DNA from: Pseudomonadota bacterium
GTDB lineage: Bacteria > Pseudomonadota > Gammaproteobacteria > Xanthomonadales > Ahniellaceae
Direction of reading: 5' to 3'
DNA: 55,535 nt
Assembly: GCA_022843465.1 (NCBI GenBank)
Contig: JALHNO010000026.1
Span: 6,326-61,860 of the forward strand
Below, in pieces: positions 1 to 9,433 of this stretch. Made by a program: the position numbers and the translations under genes. The notes beneath the pieces are model-generated. The model made no database searches and was not told where the DNA came from. It saw nothing but the letters and a program-made list of their open reading frames with translations. Every line of letters starts with the position of its first letter. Within the stretch, counting starts at the first letter, position 1.

Positions 1-121
1 AGCGTGGCGCCTTCGACATGCGTTAACGCGCATGTCGAGCCACGCTGAACGCCGCGCAGGACGCGCGGCCGGATCGCTGCACCAGGGATGGGTCGGTGCT
101 TCGCGATCGCATCCTTGAAAC

Positions 122-149
122 AAACCCCCAGCCCAAAGCGGGGGGTTTT
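122..149. terminator. Terminator-like stem-loop, copy 1
   Basis: AAACCCCC at 122-129 pairs with GGGGGTTT ending at 148. One mismatch (a130 opposite g140) interrupts the inner stem. The flanking A and T runs make it potentially bidirectional. It is a near copy of the stem-loop at 306-333. Confidence 0.5.
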
Positions 150-305
150 GCGTTAAGCCTGCAACAGGTCATCGCCAAGGGTGAAGCGTGGCGCCTTCGA
201 CATGCGTTAACGCGCAGGTCGAGCCACGCTGAACGCCGCGCAGGACGCGCGGCCGGATCGCTGCACCAGGGATGGGTCGGTGCTTCGCGATCGCATCCTT
301 GAAAC

Positions 306-333
306 AAACCCCCAGCCCAAAGCTGGGGGTTTT
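306..333. terminator. Terminator-like stem-loop, copy 2
   Basis: A perfect 11-bp stem, AAACCCCCAGC (306-316) with GCTGGGGGTTT (322-332), encloses a 5-nt loop. The T run follows on the plus strand, and on the minus strand the stem is followed by a T-rich tract. It could therefore end leftward transcription from the ntrY operon as well as rightward transcription. Confidence 0.6.
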
Positions 334-574
334 GCCTCACCCAGCCGCCAGTCAGGTCGCCAGATTGATCCAGGTTGCCTTCACGTCTCTCGATCTTTCC
401 AATGCCCAAGGCGCGGCAATGACTATGCACCACCATGCGACTGTGGGGAAGCGCATGCCAGGGAGGGCTTGGCCGAGCCTCTCGAGGCTGTCGAATTCGC
501 GCCGATTCTGCTTGTCCAGATTGCCGATCGTTCGCGTCCAATTCGCTGCGGACAAGCTCACGCTCAGCGCTGCC

Positions 575-2707
575 CTAGCTGCGGGGTTTTCCCTGGACGT
601 GGTCTGCGTGCAACTCGAGCACGAAGCAGGAACCGTCTCCGGTGTCGTGCGCGGTTACCGTGCCCCCGTGCTCCTCTGCGATTTTCCTGACCGTGGCCAG
701 TCCGAGCCCGCTGCCCTTGGGTTTGGTGGTGTTGTAGGGCTGGAACCAGCGGTCATCGAACCCATCCGGGAGTCCGCTTCCATAATCACGTATTGAGAGG
801 CGAACCTGAGCCCCAGATTCCTCAAGGATAACGCTGACACGCGCGGGTGACTGCGGGGCAGATGCCTCGATCGCGTTCGTCACCAGGTTGATAATGGCCT
901 GCCGAAGTCTTTCCCGGTGGCCGGCAATGAGAACCGGTTGCGATGGACACGCTCGCTCAAAAGCACATTGGCCACTCTCTTCATAGAGCGTCATGATTTC
1001 TTCGAGCAGTTTGCCGATGTCAAAGACCTGGCGCTCACCGGTGCTTGGCCGCGTGTAGTCACCGAATGCGTTGACGATTCGCTTGAGCGCCTCGACCTGG
1101 GCGACGATGGTATGGGTTGCACGGTCGAGCACCTCTGCGTCGGTGTCGCTCATCTTTCCCAGGTATTTGTGGCGCAAGCGCTCCGCCGCAAGTTGTATCG
1201 GCGTCAGAGGATTCTTGATCTCGTGCGCCAAACGCTTGGCAACTTCCGCCCAGGCCGCTTCTCGCTGACTGTGTGCGATGACTGCAGCGTCGTCGAATAC
1301 CGCGACAAACCTCGGTTCCAGATCGGAGGCAATGCGAGTTCCCCGGACCAGCAAAGCGCGTGCGGGCTCGCCATGCAGGAACACCTCTTCACGCCACTGT
1401 GTGGGTGCGGCATTCGCACGCGATTGGAACCATTGCACGAGCGGAGCTGCTCTTGGAAACCGCTCAGCGGCATCAACCAGGGAACACTGGACAAATCGCT
1501 CCGTGATGTCGATGTCGAGAAGGCTGTACGCCGCGGGGTTTGCCGAGAGGATCCGCTCAGCTGTAAAGCTGATCACGCCGGCACTGAGGCGCTCGAGCAC
1601 GGCGCGCAAATCGGCACGGCTCTCCTCGATCTCGCTTCTGGTTGCTGCTTCGCGCCGTTCCGCCGCCAACAGTTCGAGCGACATCCGGTTGAAGCTGCTG
1701 GTCAGAAAGCCGATTTCGTCGTGACTCAGCACCGGCAACGTACTGCCATATCGCCCCAGGGCGATCTCGCCAGTTGCGTGGGACAGATCGGTGATGGGCT
1801 GGATCAATCGACGGGTAACGGCAAATGCTGTGTAAAGCGAGCCGAGCAGGGCAAGCAGGCTGACCAGACCAAGGATCAGCACGAAGGTCGTCTTCATGGC
1901 CGCACGCTGGTAGCGCAACTGGGCATAGTCGACAGCTGTGCGCTCAAGAAGATCGACACTGGGCGCCACATTGGCCGGCAGTGGCATGATGGTCTGCACG
2001 ATCCCGGAAGTGGCTGTCCGATGAAGAACGCGCCACACCAGCACATCATTGATGCGCTCCGATCCGGCCAACTGCCCCGCTTCACGAACGCGCAGGCGTT
2101 CGGCATCGGTAGGTGCCGGCGGGAGCACGATCGAACTGGTGTTGAAGGCGATTGCCTGCAGATTGCCGGTGTCGTCGTATACGCTGACGAAGACCGGATC
2201 ACCCATGTCCTGTATCAGATCGTCAAGCACGACCTGTGGGTCGGCACCTGTGGCGAACTGCGCACTGGAAGCAATTGACGCGCCGATGTCGCGGGCGCGT
2301 CGTTCGAACGAACTAAGGACCGCTCGACCAAGGTCTTCGGCATGTTGCTGCGATGCTGCGACATCAGCACGGAACCAGGAATCGATCCCTGCGTCTACGA
2401 ATCGCATTGCAAATGCCGAAACCAGCAAGGTGGGTGGAATCGACAATACACAAATCAACAGGGCGAAACGGGCATTGAGACGGCTGCCCACTTTCCTGTG
2501 CTTCCAGTCGCGGACAAGAGCCAGAGTTTCCCGGAGGACAGCCGCGACCAGTATCAGGATCGCGATGGCGGCTACAGCAAACAGCCACACATAGCCGCGC
2601 CCCAACTGGCTTTGCGCGCTCTCAGCGTCTGCGGCGAGCCAGAGCGCCGAGATCAGCAGCAGCAGACCCGCTGAAAGGGGGGCGAGGGTCAGCAGGAAGC
2701 GCTTCAT
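575..2707 (-). CDS. ntrY: NtrY-like sensor histidine kinase
   Basis: A 710-aa membrane histidine kinase, last gene of the def-fmt-rsmB-DUF4390 operon. Three hydrophobic segments lie in about the first 110 residues. A periplasmic region follows, then another membrane segment (near 275-300), a HAMP domain (RLIQPITDLSHATGEIALG), a PAS-like domain and a HisKA domain whose LAHEIKNPLTPIQ box places the phospho-accepting His at about residue 495. The HATPase_c domain ends with GSGLGLATVRKIAEEHGG. The HEIKNPLTPIQ form and the topology are typical of NtrY, which senses nitrogen or redox state and phosphorylates NtrX. The start at 2707 is chosen because its ATG overlaps the upstream stop (ATGA) and begins a membrane segment at once; an upstream ATG at 2749 would lie inside the previous gene. 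The partner ntrX is not in this window. Confidence 0.88.
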   Translation of the reverse strand: MKRFLLTLAPLSAGLLLLISALWLAADAESAQSQLGRGYVWLFAVAAIAILILVAAVLRETLALVRDWKHRKVGSRLNARFALLICVLSIPPTLLVSAFAMRFVDAGIDSWFRADVAASQQHAEDLGRAVLSSFERRARDIGASIASSAQFATGADPQVVLDDLIQDMGDPVFVSVYDDTGNLQAIAFNTSSIVLPPAPTDAERLRVREAGQLAGSERINDVLVWRVLHRTATSGIVQTIMPLPANVAPSVDLLERTAVDYAQLRYQRAAMKTTFVLILGLVSLLALLGSLYTAFAVTRRLIQPITDLSHATGEIALGRYGSTLPVLSHDEIGFLTSSFNRMSLELLAAERREAATRSEIEESRADLRAVLERLSAGVISFTAERILSANPAAYSLLDIDITERFVQCSLVDAAERFPRAAPLVQWFQSRANAAPTQWREEVFLHGEPARALLVRGTRIASDLEPRFVAVFDDAAVIAHSQREAAWAEVAKRLAHEIKNPLTPIQLAAERLRHKYLGKMSDTDAEVLDRATHTIVAQVEALKRIVNAFGDYTRPSTGERQVFDIGKLLEEIMTLYEESGQCAFERACPSQPVLIAGHRERLRQAIINLVTNAIEASAPQSPARVSVILEESGAQVRLSIRDYGSGLPDGFDDRWFQPYNTTKPKGSGLGLATVRKIAEEHGGTVTAHDTGDGSCFVLELHADHVQGKPRS

Positions 2708-3264
2708 CGAATCGACTGCCAGAGGGCGGCTTCCACCTTGATGCGCCATCCCGGCTCGAGCAGCGCAGGGAGGCGCATGGGCGCCGGGAGCGCTGCCGGG
2801 TCAATCCGGAGACGAAGCTCGCCAGACACTGCAACGTCGCTGTTCAATTGAACACGAAAGCGGTCCAGCGCAGCCAGCAGCTGTACCCGACTGGAGAAAA
2901 AGCGGGGTTGGCTGTCCTCGATCAGCAACTGGTAGCGACGCATCAGCGGCAAGTAGCTCAGCTGCCACCGCACCGGCTGTGGGCGACCCTGGTCCGGACG
3001 GATATCAAACTCGAGCACGATCGGGATTCCATGGTCGAGTGCATCAAGTGCGATGGCCGAAAGCTTGATGTCGAGATTGGCCTCGAGCATGCGTGTGTCG
3101 GGATCAAATACCGCTTCCGAGATATGCGCTTCGCTGGACGCCCCCGTGCAGCCAGAAAGCATGAGCAACGCGGCAAACAGGCTACAGGCAACGACAATCG
3201 CCAATGTCGGCGGAGAATCGGCCTTGTCAGGCCGACTTTTCGAGGACTGCGTAGAAAAAACCAT
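2704..3264 (-). CDS. DUF4390 family exported protein
   Basis: About 186 aa, of the DUF4390 family that commonly sits between rsmB and ntrY in gammaproteobacteria; function unknown. A short polar N-terminus is followed by a hydrophobic stretch ending in LSGC, which could be a lipobox or a signal-peptide region. The mature part is predicted beta-rich and contains the pattern YLPLMRRYQL. The gene overlaps rsmB by about 38 bp and shares an ATGA overlap with ntrY, so it is translationally coupled on both sides. The start is uncertain: ATGs at 3276 and 3264 are both possible, neither with a strong ribosome-binding site. Upstream ATGs would overlap rsmB even more. Confidence 0.75.
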   Translation of the reverse strand: MVFSTQSSKSRPDKADSPPTLAIVVACSLFAALLMLSGCTGASSEAHISEAVFDPDTRMLEANLDIKLSAIALDALDHGIPIVLEFDIRPDQGRPQPVRWQLSYLPLMRRYQLLIEDSQPRFFSSRVQLLAALDRFRVQLNSDVAVSGELRLRIDPAALPAPMRLPALLEPGWRIKVEAALWQSIR

Positions 3265-4558
3265 CGGCGTCTGCATTGCCAGGCAAATTCTGCCGGCCGG
3301 CGCCCGCTTCCTGGCCGAACCAAAGCGCCGGTATCGCGCCTGCGCGGGCATCAGGGTGTCGGGACAGGAAGGCGGAAATCTGATGCTGGTTTTCATCTTT
3401 GAGGACCGAGCAGGTCGCATAGACTAGCCGCCCGCCAGATCGCAGCAAAGGCCATAACGCGTCGAGCAGCCGCGACTGCTGTCCGACCATCCCAGAGATA
3501 TCGGATGCACGTCGAAGCAGGCGGATGTCGGGATGTCGCCGGATCACTCCCGTGCCGGAGCAGGGCGCGTCGATCAGGATGCGGTCAAACGCCACGCCGT
3601 TCCACCACGCCGAGGTGTCTGCGGCATCCGCCTGCTTGAGTGTCGGTCGCAGGCCCAGTCGCTTCAGTGCATCGCGGGTTCGCTCCAGACGCCTGCCGTC
3701 ACTGTCGAGGCCAAGCAGATAATCCAGATCAGGTGCGCGCTCGGCAATATGTGCGAGCTTGCCACCGGGAGCAGTGCAGGCATCGAGCACCCGAAGGCCA
3801 GGCACGAGGTCAAGCAATTCCACCGCAAGTTGCGCTGCCACGTCCTGCACACTGAAATTGCCCTGCTCCCAACCAGGCAGGCAAGTGACATCACCTGCAT
3901 CAGGCGCCTCGATCGCATCAGGCAAGATCGCGTGTCGGCGCGCCGCAACGCCTGCAGCCTGCAATGACTGGCACAAATCGGAAGAAGTCTGGCGCAGCCG
4001 ATTGCAGCGCAGCCAGGTCGGGCCGCGGACATTCCCTGCCGCCAGGATGGCCGGATACTCTTCCGGCCAGTCCTTCTGCAATCGCTCGATCAGCCACCGG
4101 GGATGATCGTACTGGCACTCAGGCCGCAGCAATGCATCGTCATACAGCTTCGACCCGGCGCGTTGCGCGCTACGCAGAACGGCGTTTACCAGTTTTGCGT
4201 ACTGGGACTTGCCAAGCGCCCTGGCGGCTTCGACACTGGCGTCGACCACGGCATAGGGTGCATCGATGCCCTGATCCAATTGCATCAGACCGAGCAGGAG
4301 AAGCGCTTCAACCTCGCGTGCCGTGGCGGGAAGCGGGTTTTCGAGCAGGGACTGCAACGCCGCTTCGCGTCGATAGATCGTGCGTAGGGTTTCAAAGATC
4401 AGCAATCGCAGCAGGGCACGATCACGTGGATCAGCAAGCCGCGCATCAGCTTCGGGAATCCCATCGGAAAGTGAAGACCGCCCTGACCGCACCGCGGCGA
4501 GCAGCCGGGCCGCTACCGCCCTGACCGGGATTGCGGCGCGTCCCACCGTAGAACTCAT
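3227..4558 (-). CDS. rsmB: 16S rRNA (cytosine(967)-C(5))-methyltransferase RsmB
   Basis: About 443 aa. RsmB methylates C967 of 16S rRNA using S-adenosylmethionine. The N-terminal ~140 residues form the NusB-like RNA-binding domain. The C-terminal Rossmann methyltransferase carries the SAM motif DACTAPGGK, the motif IV box DAPCSGTGVIRRHPD and the motif VI box YATCSV with the catalytic cysteine. The start at 4558 gives a 4-bp ATGA overlap with fmt; a longer reading frame would run deep into fmt. The order def-fmt-rsmB is conserved in many bacteria and links translation initiation with ribosome modification. Confidence 0.95.
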   Translation of the reverse strand: MSSTVGRAAIPVRAVAARLLAAVRSGRSSLSDGIPEADARLADPRDRALLRLLIFETLRTIYRREAALQSLLENPLPATAREVEALLLLGLMQLDQGIDAPYAVVDASVEAARALGKSQYAKLVNAVLRSAQRAGSKLYDDALLRPECQYDHPRWLIERLQKDWPEEYPAILAAGNVRGPTWLRCNRLRQTSSDLCQSLQAAGVAARRHAILPDAIEAPDAGDVTCLPGWEQGNFSVQDVAAQLAVELLDLVPGLRVLDACTAPGGKLAHIAERAPDLDYLLGLDSDGRRLERTRDALKRLGLRPTLKQADAADTSAWWNGVAFDRILIDAPCSGTGVIRRHPDIRLLRRASDISGMVGQQSRLLDALWPLLRSGGRLVYATCSVLKDENQHQISAFLSRHPDARAGAIPALWFGQEAGAGRQNLPGNADADGFFYAVLEKSA

Positions 4559-5508
4559 GCGGGCGCCCGCAGTTCGGGTCGCGCATTCAGATAGTCCAGT
4601 GCGCTTACTGTTCGACCACCCGAGCGCTGTAGCCGCAGGATGCGCAGTGCGCCGTCGGCGCATGCGAGATCAAGGCCATCGCGTCCCGCTGCCAGAAGGG
4701 TTCCCGCAGGCTTGCCGTGCGGACCGGGCAGCACAGTCGCCGAATGCACCCTGACGCGCTCTCCGGCAATCACTGTCTCGGCAATGGGCCAGGGTTGAAA
4801 CGCACGGATCTTGCGTTCCAGTTCTGCTGCGCTGGCGCAGAGATCGAGCACTGCCTCGGCCTTGTCGATCTTGGCAGCGTAGGTGATTCCCTCCGAAGCC
4901 TGCGGCCTGGCGGGCGGCAGGGTCCCGTCGCCGAGGCGCTGGAGGCCTTCGGACAGCACCTCGCCTCCCAGGAGCGAAAGTCGGTCGTGCAAGCTGCCAC
5001 CGGTGTCGTCCTGCAGAATGGCGGTCCGCCGGCTGAGCAGGACGGGCCCGGTGTCCAGACCCTTCTCCATTTGCATCAGATCCACCCCAGTCTTGGAATC
5101 ACCGGCAAGCAGGGCGCGCTGGATCGGTGCTGCGCCGCGCCAACGTGGGAGCGCAGAGGCGTGCACGTTCCAGCAGCCGAGACGCGGGATCGCCAACACC
5201 TGCGAGGTCAGAATGAGGCCATAGGCGACCACGATCAGAAGGTCGGCTCGCAGGTGCTGCAACTCGCGCCGCGCGGCCGGATCGCGCAGCGTTTCGGGTT
5301 GGAAGATCGGCAGGCCAGCCGCTGAAGCACGCACCCGCACCGGCGATCCGGTCACGGACTGGCCGCGACCACTGCGCCGGTCCGGTTGCGTGTAGACGCC
5401 GACCAGATCGTGCCCGCTCGCCCGCACCGCTTCGAAACAGGGCAAGGCGAATTCCGGCGTACCGGCAAACACCAGCCGGAGTCTGGCGGGCTGCTGCAGT
5501 GGGCTCAA
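4555..5508 (-). CDS. fmt: Methionyl-tRNA formyltransferase
   Basis: A 317-aa full-length Fmt, which formylates the initiator Met-tRNA with 10-formyl-tetrahydrofolate. The N-terminus shows [17 protein letters not shown]. The catalytic region has [19 protein letters not shown] and, downstream, the DTGPVL segment with the active-site Asp. The C-terminal OB-fold tRNA-binding domain is present. It overlaps def and rsmB by 4 bp each (ATGA), so translation is probably coupled. Confidence 0.96.
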   Translation of the reverse strand: MSPLQQPARLRLVFAGTPEFALPCFEAVRASGHDLVGVYTQPDRRSGRGQSVTGSPVRVRASAAGLPIFQPETLRDPAARRELQHLRADLLIVVAYGLILTSQVLAIPRLGCWNVHASALPRWRGAAPIQRALLAGDSKTGVDLMQMEKGLDTGPVLLSRRTAILQDDTGGSLHDRLSLLGGEVLSEGLQRLGDGTLPPARPQASEGITYAAKIDKAEAVLDLCASAAELERKIRAFQPWPIAETVIAGERVRVHSATVLPGPHGKPAGTLLAAGRDGLDLACADGALRILRLQRSGGRTVSALDYLNARPELRAPA

Positions 5509-6035
5509 AGACTGTGCTCGCGCGACTCGCTCTCGACTCGGCCGCGGCGGTTCTTTTCAAGCTTCTTGCGCACCATGTCGCGCTTCAGTGGCGACAGATA
5601 GTCGACGAATACCTTCCCGGCAAGATGATCCATCTCATGCTGGATGCAGATCGCCAGCAGGCCGTCGGCCTCGAGCTCGAACGACTCGCCACGGCGATTC
5701 AGCGCCTGCACCCTGATCTGGTTGGCGCGGGTCACATCGGCGTAGATCCCCGGGACAGAGAGGCAGCCTTCCTGGTACACCTGCTCGCCGTCGCGCTGGA
5801 GAATACGCGGGTTGATGAAGACCATGGGCTGATTCTTGTCTTCCGACACGTCCAGAACCAGCAACTGGCGGTGAACGTCGACCTGGGTTGCAGCCAGGCC
5901 GATTCCTGGCGCCTCGTACATCGTCTCAAACATGTCATCAATGAGCCGGGCCAGGCCGTTGTCGAAATGCTCCACCGGCACCGCGATGGTCCGCAGCCGG
6001 GGGTCTGGAAACTCTAGAATCGTGAGCTTGGGCAT
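5505..6035 (-). CDS. def: Peptide deformylase
   Basis: A 176-aa metallo-hydrolase that removes the formyl group from nascent N-terminal fMet. All three family motifs are present: [13 protein letters not shown] (metal-binding Cys) and QHEMDHL (the HExxH metal site and catalytic Glu). The start at 6035 is supported by the [16 protein letters not shown]-terminus and by a GGAG-type ribosome-binding site just upstream (CTGAGGAGATTTCC on the minus strand). It is the first gene of the leftward operon, diverging from the LysM gene. Confidence 0.96.
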   Translation of the reverse strand: MPKLTILEFPDPRLRTIAVPVEHFDNGLARLIDDMFETMYEAPGIGLAATQVDVHRQLLVLDVSEDKNQPMVFINPRILQRDGEQVYQEGCLSVPGIYADVTRANQIRVQALNRRGESFELEADGLLAICIQHEMDHLAGKVFVDYLSPLKRDMVRKKLEKNRRGRVESESREHSL

Positions 6036-6157
6036 GGAAATCTCCTCAGGACTGCAAGATGCTGGCATTCTGTCCATCTTTCAAGCACTTTGCGACCAAC
6101 CCGGCAGTATGGCGGGCCGGACGGCCTGGAGCTAGAAAAAAAGCGTATCCAGCCTCA

Positions 6158-6186
6158 TTCTCACTGTCCGAATTTTGGGTTACACT
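6158..6186 (+). promoter_or_regulatory. Candidate sigma70 promoter for the LysM gene
   Basis: TTCTCA (6158-6163) and TACACT (6181-6186) are separated by 17 bp, and the start codon follows at 6223. This is a consensus match by eye in the def/LysM divergent spacer, with no experimental support. Confidence 0.4.
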
Positions 6187-6222
6187 CGATCCAGTCCTCG
6201 GCAAATCAGGACCTTAGCCGCC

Positions 6223-7413
6223 ATGCTTAAACGAATGCTTGCAGTTGTAGCCGGAGCGCTCTTTGCTGCTTCGGGTTTTTCCGCTGAGCCTCAACTGCGT
6301 GATGACCACCCACAGACCTATACGGTGGTGCGTGGCGATACGCTTTGGGATATTTCCGCGCGCTTCCTGAAGAGCCCCTGGCTGTGGCCAGAAATCTGGC
6401 AGGCCAATAGCCAGATCGAAAACCCGCACCTGATCTATCCCGGGGACGTGATCAGTCTGGTCTACATTGATGGTCAGCCCAGGCTGATCCGCGGTGGCCG
6501 CCCAGATGTCGTCAAGCTGGAACCACGGGCACGATCCAGTGGCCCGCGTGATGCCATTACAACCATTCCACTGAATGAAATCAGGCCGTTTCTGGACAAG
6601 ACACGGGTGCTGAACTCCTCCGATGCGCGGGATCTTCCGTATGTGGTGTCCGCAGAGGAAAGCCGGCTGTATTCGGCACCAGGACACGTCGTCTACGTAC
6701 GCGGCTTGAACGCGCGGCCTGGCGATCAGGTCGACATCGTGCGCCCGACTGTCGTGTTCCGCGAAGTACCCGCTGGATTCATCTGGGGCAGATCGGAGCG
6801 GAAGTACGAGAAAAAGCCGTTCCAGGGCGTGCGCCAGGTCACTTTCTCCAGCCTGTGGCAGGAAGCGGCGGACAAGTGGCCGTCCAGCAAGCACGTCGAC
6901 GTACTCGGTCATGAGGTCATGTTCATCGCACGTGGCCGCGTGGTGCGCGATGGTGATCCGAGTACGGTCGCGCTGCTTTCGTCCGAGCTGGAGGTCGCCA
7001 AGGGTGACCTGATCGTTCCGGTCGACAGCAATCCGTACGACGCCAGCTACATGCCACGTGCGCCAGATACCGTGCCCGACAACATGCGTGTGCTCGCGGT
7101 TGCTGACGCCGAACGCTATAGCGGCCCGATGCGTGTGGTCGCCCTGTCGCGCGGTGCCCGCGATGGAGTTTCCAATGGGCAGGTCTATTCGATTTTCCAG
7201 CAAGGCGAACACCTGCGGGACAACGTCAAGTATGCCAAGGAAGACCTTCGAACCACGTTCTCCGACCGCAAGGCGATGACGACGATGCCCGATGAGTTCC
7301 TCGGACACGTCATGATTTTCCGCGCCTTCGAGAAGGTCAGCTATGGCCTGATCCTGGACGGCATCCGGCCGGTACAGGTAAACGACGTCATCCGCGCGCC
7401 TCAATCGCACTGA
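6223..7413 (+). CDS. LysM domain exported protein
   Basis: About 396 aa. A signal peptide (MLKRMLAVVAGALFAASGFSA) is followed by one LysM domain at about residues 30-80, with YTVVRGDTLWDISARFL and a closing NPHLIYPGDVI. LysM domains bind peptidoglycan. The remaining ~300 residues have no domain I can name but are typical of the LysM protein found next to dprA in many beta- and gammaproteobacteria. It probably acts in the periplasm at the cell wall. A strong terminator follows, so it may be transcribed alone. The start at 6223 is chosen because it begins the signal peptide. Confidence 0.88.
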   Translation: MLKRMLAVVAGALFAASGFSAEPQLRDDHPQTYTVVRGDTLWDISARFLKSPWLWPEIWQANSQIENPHLIYPGDVISLVYIDGQPRLIRGGRPDVVKLEPRARSSGPRDAITTIPLNEIRPFLDKTRVLNSSDARDLPYVVSAEESRLYSAPGHVVYVRGLNARPGDQVDIVRPTVVFREVPAGFIWGRSERKYEKKPFQGVRQVTFSSLWQEAADKWPSSKHVDVLGHEVMFIARGRVVRDGDPSTVALLSSELEVAKGDLIVPVDSNPYDASYMPRAPDTVPDNMRVLAVADAERYSGPMRVVALSRGARDGVSNGQVYSIFQQGEHLRDNVKYAKEDLRTTFSDRKAMTTMPDEFLGHVMIFRAFEKVSYGLILDGIRPVQVNDVIRAPQSH

Positions 7414-7428
7414 GACGAAGGCTATCGT

Positions 7429-7459
7429 CGAAAAACGCGGCCGTTGGCCGCGTTTTTCG
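7429..7459 (+). terminator. Rho-independent terminator after the LysM gene
   Basis: A perfect 14-bp inverted repeat (7429-7442 and 7446-7459), arms CGAAAAACGCGGCC and GGCCGCGTTTTTCG, has a 3-nt GTT loop. The A and T runs in the arms make it work in either direction. It lies 15 bp after the stop codon. Confidence 0.85.
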
Positions 7460-7562
7460 TTGCAGACCCACAGATTGCGAGAATTCCCAGCCGAAATTGG
7501 GTTGGACTTGATGGCCCCCGTCCCGGCCAGCAGAGATGATGGCTCGCCCCTTTGGAGCGAGC

Positions 7563-8744
7563 ATGGAAGATCTGGAACACTGGTTGGTCTGGCTGCGCGC
7601 GCCCGGCGTCGGTCCGGCGCGGATTCGCCGCGCGCTGCTGCGCCATGGTGGGTTGGCAGAGGCCCAGCGTGCCGGGCCGGCCGCCTGGCACGATATCGGA
7701 ATAAGCGATAACGGCGTGTTCTGGTTGAAGTTGCCGGATCGGGCCAGGATCGAGCGCGATCTGCGCTGGCTGCAACAGGAAAATTGCGCTCTGCTGACCT
7801 GTACGAGCCCGGATTTTCCGTCACTGCTGGCGGCGATCCCGGCAGCGCCCGCAGCCGTCTTTGTGCACGGCGATCCTGGCAGTCTGTGGCAGCCGCAGAT
7901 TGCGGTGGTCGGCAGCCGCAATGCCTCGGCGGGAGGTCTGGCATTGGCGCGCGACTTCGCAGCGACCTTGGCGCGCTCGGGATTCAGCGTCACCAGTGGC
8001 ATGGCCGATGGTATCGACGGAGCCGCCCACCAGGCAGCGCTGGACGCGGGTGGCCAGAGCATTGCGGTACTTGGTACCGGCGTCGATCTGGTCTATCCGC
8101 GCAAGCACCATCGACTCGCGCAGCGATTGCTTGCGCAGGGCGCTCTCGTGTCCGAATTTCCGCTCGGTACCGAAGGCGTCGCCGAAAATTTCCCGCGCCG
8201 GAACCGGATCATCGCCGGACTGAGTCTGGGCACCCTGGTCATTGAGGCCGGTCTGCAGTCAGGCTCGCTGATCACCGCCCGGCTGGCGGCAGAGCAGGGA
8301 CGCGAGGTGTTTGCGGTACCGGGCTCGGTGCACAATCCGATGGCCAGGGGATGCCATCGGCTCATCCGCCAGGGTGCCAAACTGGTCGAGACAGCAGCGG
8401 ATGTTGTTGAGGAGCTGGGACCGATGGCCAATGCGCTCGGAGCGGAGTTGCGACTGCGCCTGCGTAGCCTCAACGAGTCGCCGGTAGCGGAGACAGCACC
8501 GGCGCGGCCGTCAAATAATTGTGAAGTCTGCCCACAAACTGCCCTGTTATTGCGGGCTTTGGGCTTTGATCCGGTTGATTTTGACACTTTGATGCAACGC
8601 AGTGGATTGACCGCGGCCGCGATCTCTTCCATGCTGACCACGCTGGAGCTCGATGGCGAGGTGGCGGCGCTTGCAGGCAGCTGCTATCAGCGCATCGGAT
8701 CCAGGACGAACGCGGGCCCCTCGTCCGCGCGGAAACCGAGATGA
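7563..8744 (+). CDS. dprA: DNA-processing protein DprA
   Basis: About 393 aa. DprA binds incoming single-stranded DNA and loads RecA during natural transformation. The N-terminal ~60 residues form a SAM-like helical region (LEHWLVWLRAPGVGPARIRR). The central extended Rossmann fold shows VVGSRNAS, SGMADGIDGAAH, GTGVDLVYP, SEFPLGT, FPRRNRIIAGLS and EAGLQSGSLITA. The C-terminus is a winged-helix-like domain. The start at 7563 is preferred over 7536 because MEDLEHW matches the usual N-terminus. It ends in an ATGA overlap with smg. Confidence 0.93.
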   Translation: MEDLEHWLVWLRAPGVGPARIRRALLRHGGLAEAQRAGPAAWHDIGISDNGVFWLKLPDRARIERDLRWLQQENCALLTCTSPDFPSLLAAIPAAPAAVFVHGDPGSLWQPQIAVVGSRNASAGGLALARDFAATLARSGFSVTSGMADGIDGAAHQAALDAGGQSIAVLGTGVDLVYPRKHHRLAQRLLAQGALVSEFPLGTEGVAENFPRRNRIIAGLSLGTLVIEAGLQSGSLITARLAAEQGREVFAVPGSVHNPMARGCHRLIRQGAKLVETAADVVEELGPMANALGAELRLRLRSLNESPVAETAPARPSNNCEVCPQTALLLRALGFDPVDFDTLMQRSGLTAAAISSMLTTLELDGEVAALAGSCYQRIGSRTNAGPSSARKPR

Positions 8745-9211
8745 AAGAGACCGTCCTCGACGTACTGGTCTACCTGTTCGAAAACTACTTTCACGGTGCG
8801 CCTGACACCGTCCATGACCGGGATTCCCTGCAATCCGAGCTGATGGATGCGGGCTTCGACCCGAACCAGATCGGCAAGGCCTTTGACTGGCTGCTGGATC
8901 TGCAGAATGAGCGAGCGGTCCCGGCGCCCGCACCTGCGAAGGGCCCGATTCGCGTATTTGCGCAAGAGGAACAGGATCGCCTGGACCCCCAGTGCCTCGG
9001 TTTCCTGATGCGACTTGAAGCCTTTGGCGTGCTCGATTCCGAGAGCCGGGAGCGTGTTCTCGAGCGTGCCTGGGCACTGGAACAGTCGCAGATCGAACTG
9101 CAGGACCTGAAATGGGTGGTTCTGCTCGTATTGTTCAACGAGCCGGGGCGTGAGGCCGAATTTGCCTGGATGGAAACCCAGGTGTTCGGGGATCACCTGC
9201 GGACCAATTAG
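8741..9211 (+). CDS. smg: Smg family protein (DUF494)
   Basis: A 156-aa protein of the Smg/DUF494 family, normally encoded between dprA and topA; biochemical role unknown. The N-terminus MKETVLDVLVYLFENYF is characteristic, followed by a predicted winged-helix-like region (SELMDAGFDPNQIGKAFDWL) and a C-terminal region with KWVVLLVLF near residues 125-135. The ATG overlaps the dprA stop, so the two are probably co-translated. The 222 bp between smg and topA hold no gene I can recognise. Confidence 0.92.
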   Translation: MKETVLDVLVYLFENYFHGAPDTVHDRDSLQSELMDAGFDPNQIGKAFDWLLDLQNERAVPAPAPAKGPIRVFAQEEQDRLDPQCLGFLMRLEAFGVLDSESRERVLERAWALEQSQIELQDLKWVVLLVLFNEPGREAEFAWMETQVFGDHLRTN

Positions 9212-9433
9212 CAAACAGCGGTGCCGACGAATTGCGGTGCTGGCAATGGCCGGAGGGTCGCAGCGCGGTGCCGGCAACTTGACAGCTCCAGTTGCGCCGT
9301 ACTTCACTGGAAGAGCCTGTCCCTCCCGGCGGTCCCGGCAAACCCGGCCGGGAAAGAACCAGCTACGGGCAAGAACCGATTACCAACCCTATAGAAGTGC
9401 GGACGGACTCTCTACACCGCATTCGGAAGCATC

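Larger units (their letters stand above)
1..338. repeat. Two tandem ~154-bp units with hairpins
   Basis: Positions 1-151 and 185-335 are almost identical (offset 184), separated by a short unique stretch. Each unit opens with a palindromic segment (1-46 in the first copy, with arms AGCGTGGC/GCCACGCT and CGACATGCG/CGCATGTCG) and ends with a terminator-like stem-loop. The second copy differs by one base in the first palindrome and by one base that perfects the terminator stem. No convincing gene is visible in 1-574. Translations through the repeat have repeat-like composition and no recognisable family. The unit lies just downstream of ntrY, where its partner ntrX would often be found. Confidence 0.85.

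Noticed and set aside
352-561. 69-aa open frame downstream of ntrY as a possible small gene or ntrX fragment
   Set aside because: It shows no receiver or other motif and overlaps the edge of the repeat. Its only support is closeness to ntrY.
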